A stretch of 6,623 nucleotides of DNA from an uncultured Clostridia bacterium (GTDB lineage: Bacteria > Bacillota > Clostridia > UMGS1810), in assembly GCA_937959315.1 (NCBI GenBank), contig CALGRC010000002.1:1-6623 (forward strand), read 5' to 3'. Under the pieces are notes generated by a model that searched no databases, was not told the DNA's origin, and saw only the letters and a program-made list of their open reading frames with translations. The translations under genes and the position numbers were made by a program. Shown in pieces: positions 5,164 to 6,623 of the stretch; position 1 is the first letter of the stretch, and the number at the start of each line of letters is the position of its first letter.

Positions 5164-6623
5164 AAACAGATATCGAAATTGCACAGTCTGCAAAAATGAA
5201 ACCGATTGGTGAAATTGCGCAGCAGCTTGGGCTTTCGCAAGAGGACATTTCTTACTATGGCAAGTACAAAGCCAAGGTCTCGCTTCAAGCCTTAGCACAG
5301 CGTCAAAACCAACCAGACGGGAAACTGGTGTTGGTCACTGCCATTAACCCTACGCCGGCAGGCGAAGGAAAGACAACGACCACTGTTGGATTGGGACAGG
5401 CTATGAACCGGATTGGGAAGCGCTGTATCATTGCACTACGCGAACCATCACTGGGGCCCGTAATGGGAGTCAAAGGCGGGGCGGCAGGCGGTGGATATGC
5501 GCAGGTAGTACCCATGGAGGATATCAACCTGCATTTTACTGGCGACATGCATGCCATTACCAGTGCGCACAACTTGCTGTCCGCACTGATTGACAACCAC
5601 ATCAAGCAGGGTAATGAGCTACAGATTGATCCGGCCCAGATTGTGTGGAAACGGGTCATGGATATGAACGACCGTGCGCTGCGGCAAATTGTTGTGGGAT
5701 TGGGCGGCAAGGTAAATGGCCTGCCGCGGGAAGATGGTTTTATGATTACCGTGGCGTCAGAAGTTATGGCAATTCTGTGCCTAGCCAGCAGTATGGCCGA
5801 TTTAAAAGCGCGGCTGGCACGGATTATTGTGGCCTATACCTATGAAGGAAAGCCGGTAACTGCAAAGGATTTACATGCAGAAGGCGCTATGACGTTGCTG
5901 CTCAAAGATGCCCTGCAGCCCAATTTGGTGCAAACATTGGAAAATACCCCGTGCCTGATGCACGGCGGGCCGTTTGCAAATATTGCTCACGGCTGCAACA
6001 GCTTGCTGGCCACAAAATTGGCGCTGAAACTGGGGGATTACGTCATTACCGAAGCGGGGTTCGGCGCAGATCTAGGCGCGGAAAAATTCTTGGATATCAA
6101 ATGCCGGTACGGCGGTTTAAAACCAGATGCCATAGTGCTGGTAGCGACTGTCCGGGCGCTCAAGTACAACGGCGGCGTAAAAAAAGATGCTTTGAAGCAG
6201 GAAAATGTTGAAGCGCTCCGGGCAGGAATTGGGAATTTGGAAAAGCACATTGAAAATATGCGTGGATATGGCGTTCCGGTTGTGGTGGCACTCAACGTTT
6301 TTGATACGGACACCCAAGCAGAATTGTCGTTCGTAAAAGAGTTTTGTGAAAACATGGGCGCACAGGTTGCATATTCCGAGGTCTTTGCCAAAGGTGGCAC
6401 TGGCGGCGAAGCCCTTGCGCGGCTGCTGGTAAAAACACTGGAAGAACAAAAAAGCAATTTTCATTTTCTTTACGATACCGCAAGCCCCATCCGCGAAAAG
6501 CTGGATATCCTTGTGAAAAAATTTTACGGCGGTGCGGAAGTGGCTTATACGCCTATGGCTGATAAAAAAATCAAACAGTTTGAAAAAATGGGGCGGGACA
6601 AGCTGCCTATTTGTGTGGCAAAA
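5160..6623 (+). CDS. fhs: Formate-tetrahydrofolate ligase, 3' end outside window
   Basis: Condenses formate with tetrahydrofolate using ATP to give 10-formyl-THF. It supplies one-carbon units for purines and formyl-Met, or serves the methyl branch of the Wood-Ljungdahl pathway in acetogens. The window holds 488 codons with no stop; the family is usually about 555 residues, so roughly the last 70 are missing. The ATG overlaps the thioesterase stop (ATGA) and has AGGAAGGGGGA (5143-5153) upstream. MKPIGEIAQQLGL (13-25) opens the domain. The nucleotide loop TPAGEGKTT is at 65-73, REPSLGPVMGVKGGAAGG at 94-111 (many homologues have Phe where Met102 stands), and VVPMEDINLHFTGD at 116-129. The HGGPFANIAHGCNS, EAGFGADLGAEKF and NVFDTDT motifs follow in order. 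One gene alone does not show that the organism is an acetogen. Confidence 0.97.
   Translation, partial: MKTDIEIAQSAKMKPIGEIAQQLGLSQEDISYYGKYKAKVSLQALAQRQNQPDGKLVLVTAINPTPAGEGKTTTTVGLGQAMNRIGKRCIIALREPSLGPVMGVKGGAAGGGYAQVVPMEDINLHFTGDMHAITSAHNLLSALIDNHIKQGNELQIDPAQIVWKRVMDMNDRALRQIVVGLGGKVNGLPREDGFMITVASEVMAILCLASSMADLKARLARIIVAYTYEGKPVTAKDLHAEGAMTLLLKDALQPNLVQTLENTPCLMHGGPFANIAHGCNSLLATKLALKLGDYVITEAGFGADLGAEKFLDIKCRYGGLKPDAIVLVATVRALKYNGGVKKDALKQENVEALRAGIGNLEKHIENMRGYGVPVVVALNVFDTDTQAELSFVKEFCENMGAQVAYSEVFAKGGTGGEALARLLVKTLEEQKSNFHFLYDTASPIREKLDILVKKFYGGAEVAYTPMADKKIKQFEKMGRDKLPICVAK

Noticed and set aside
5303..5710. Minus-strand open frame of 135 codons opposite fhs
   Set aside because: It is antisense to the nucleotide-binding region of fhs and is explained by that gene's codon pattern.

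Overview
The window reads as a chromosomal housekeeping segment of a low-to-mid GC member of Clostridia (Bacillota), possibly an Oscillospiraceae/Ruminococcaceae-type gut anaerobe. Supporting this are strong GGAGG-type ribosome binding sites, sigma-A-like promoters, a carD-ispD-ispF order, and formate-tetrahydrofolate ligase. The genus assignment is inference. All seven genes are on the + strand and tightly packed. There are no RNA genes, mobile elements or CRISPR, and no gene-free stretch over 300 bases.

Region by region: (1) Bases 1-1368 are the 3' part of a gene homologous to glutamine-dependent NAD+ synthase. Both active sites that can be inspected are destroyed, although the frame is open throughout. 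(2) A promoter then drives thrC (threonine synthase). (3) A second promoter drives a CarD/CdnL-type RNA polymerase-binding regulator, whose stop codon is built into a Rho-independent terminator. (4) Downstream follow ispD, ispF, a FlK-like hotdog thioesterase and fhs (cut by the window end). They are joined by a TAATG overlap, a 15-base gap and an ATGA overlap, so they look like one translationally coupled operon.

How the genes fit together: IspD and IspF are two steps of the MEP isoprenoid pathway. Fhs feeds formate into the folate one-carbon pool. The thioesterase between them removes some small acyl-CoA of unknown identity. No promoter was found between the carD terminator and ispD, so the ispD-fhs operon may depend on readthrough from the carD promoter.

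The most notable item is the NadE-like protein. It keeps the fold-level landmarks of NAD synthase but has Gly at the glutaminase Lys, Ser at the catalytic Cys, AGSPNT at the SGGxDS ATP loop, and missing substrate-binding segments. This pattern suggests a pseudoenzyme rather than a working NAD synthase. A second point is the thioesterase, which keeps the FlK Thr/Glu/His triad but appears to lack the Phe that gates fluoroacetyl-CoA selectivity.
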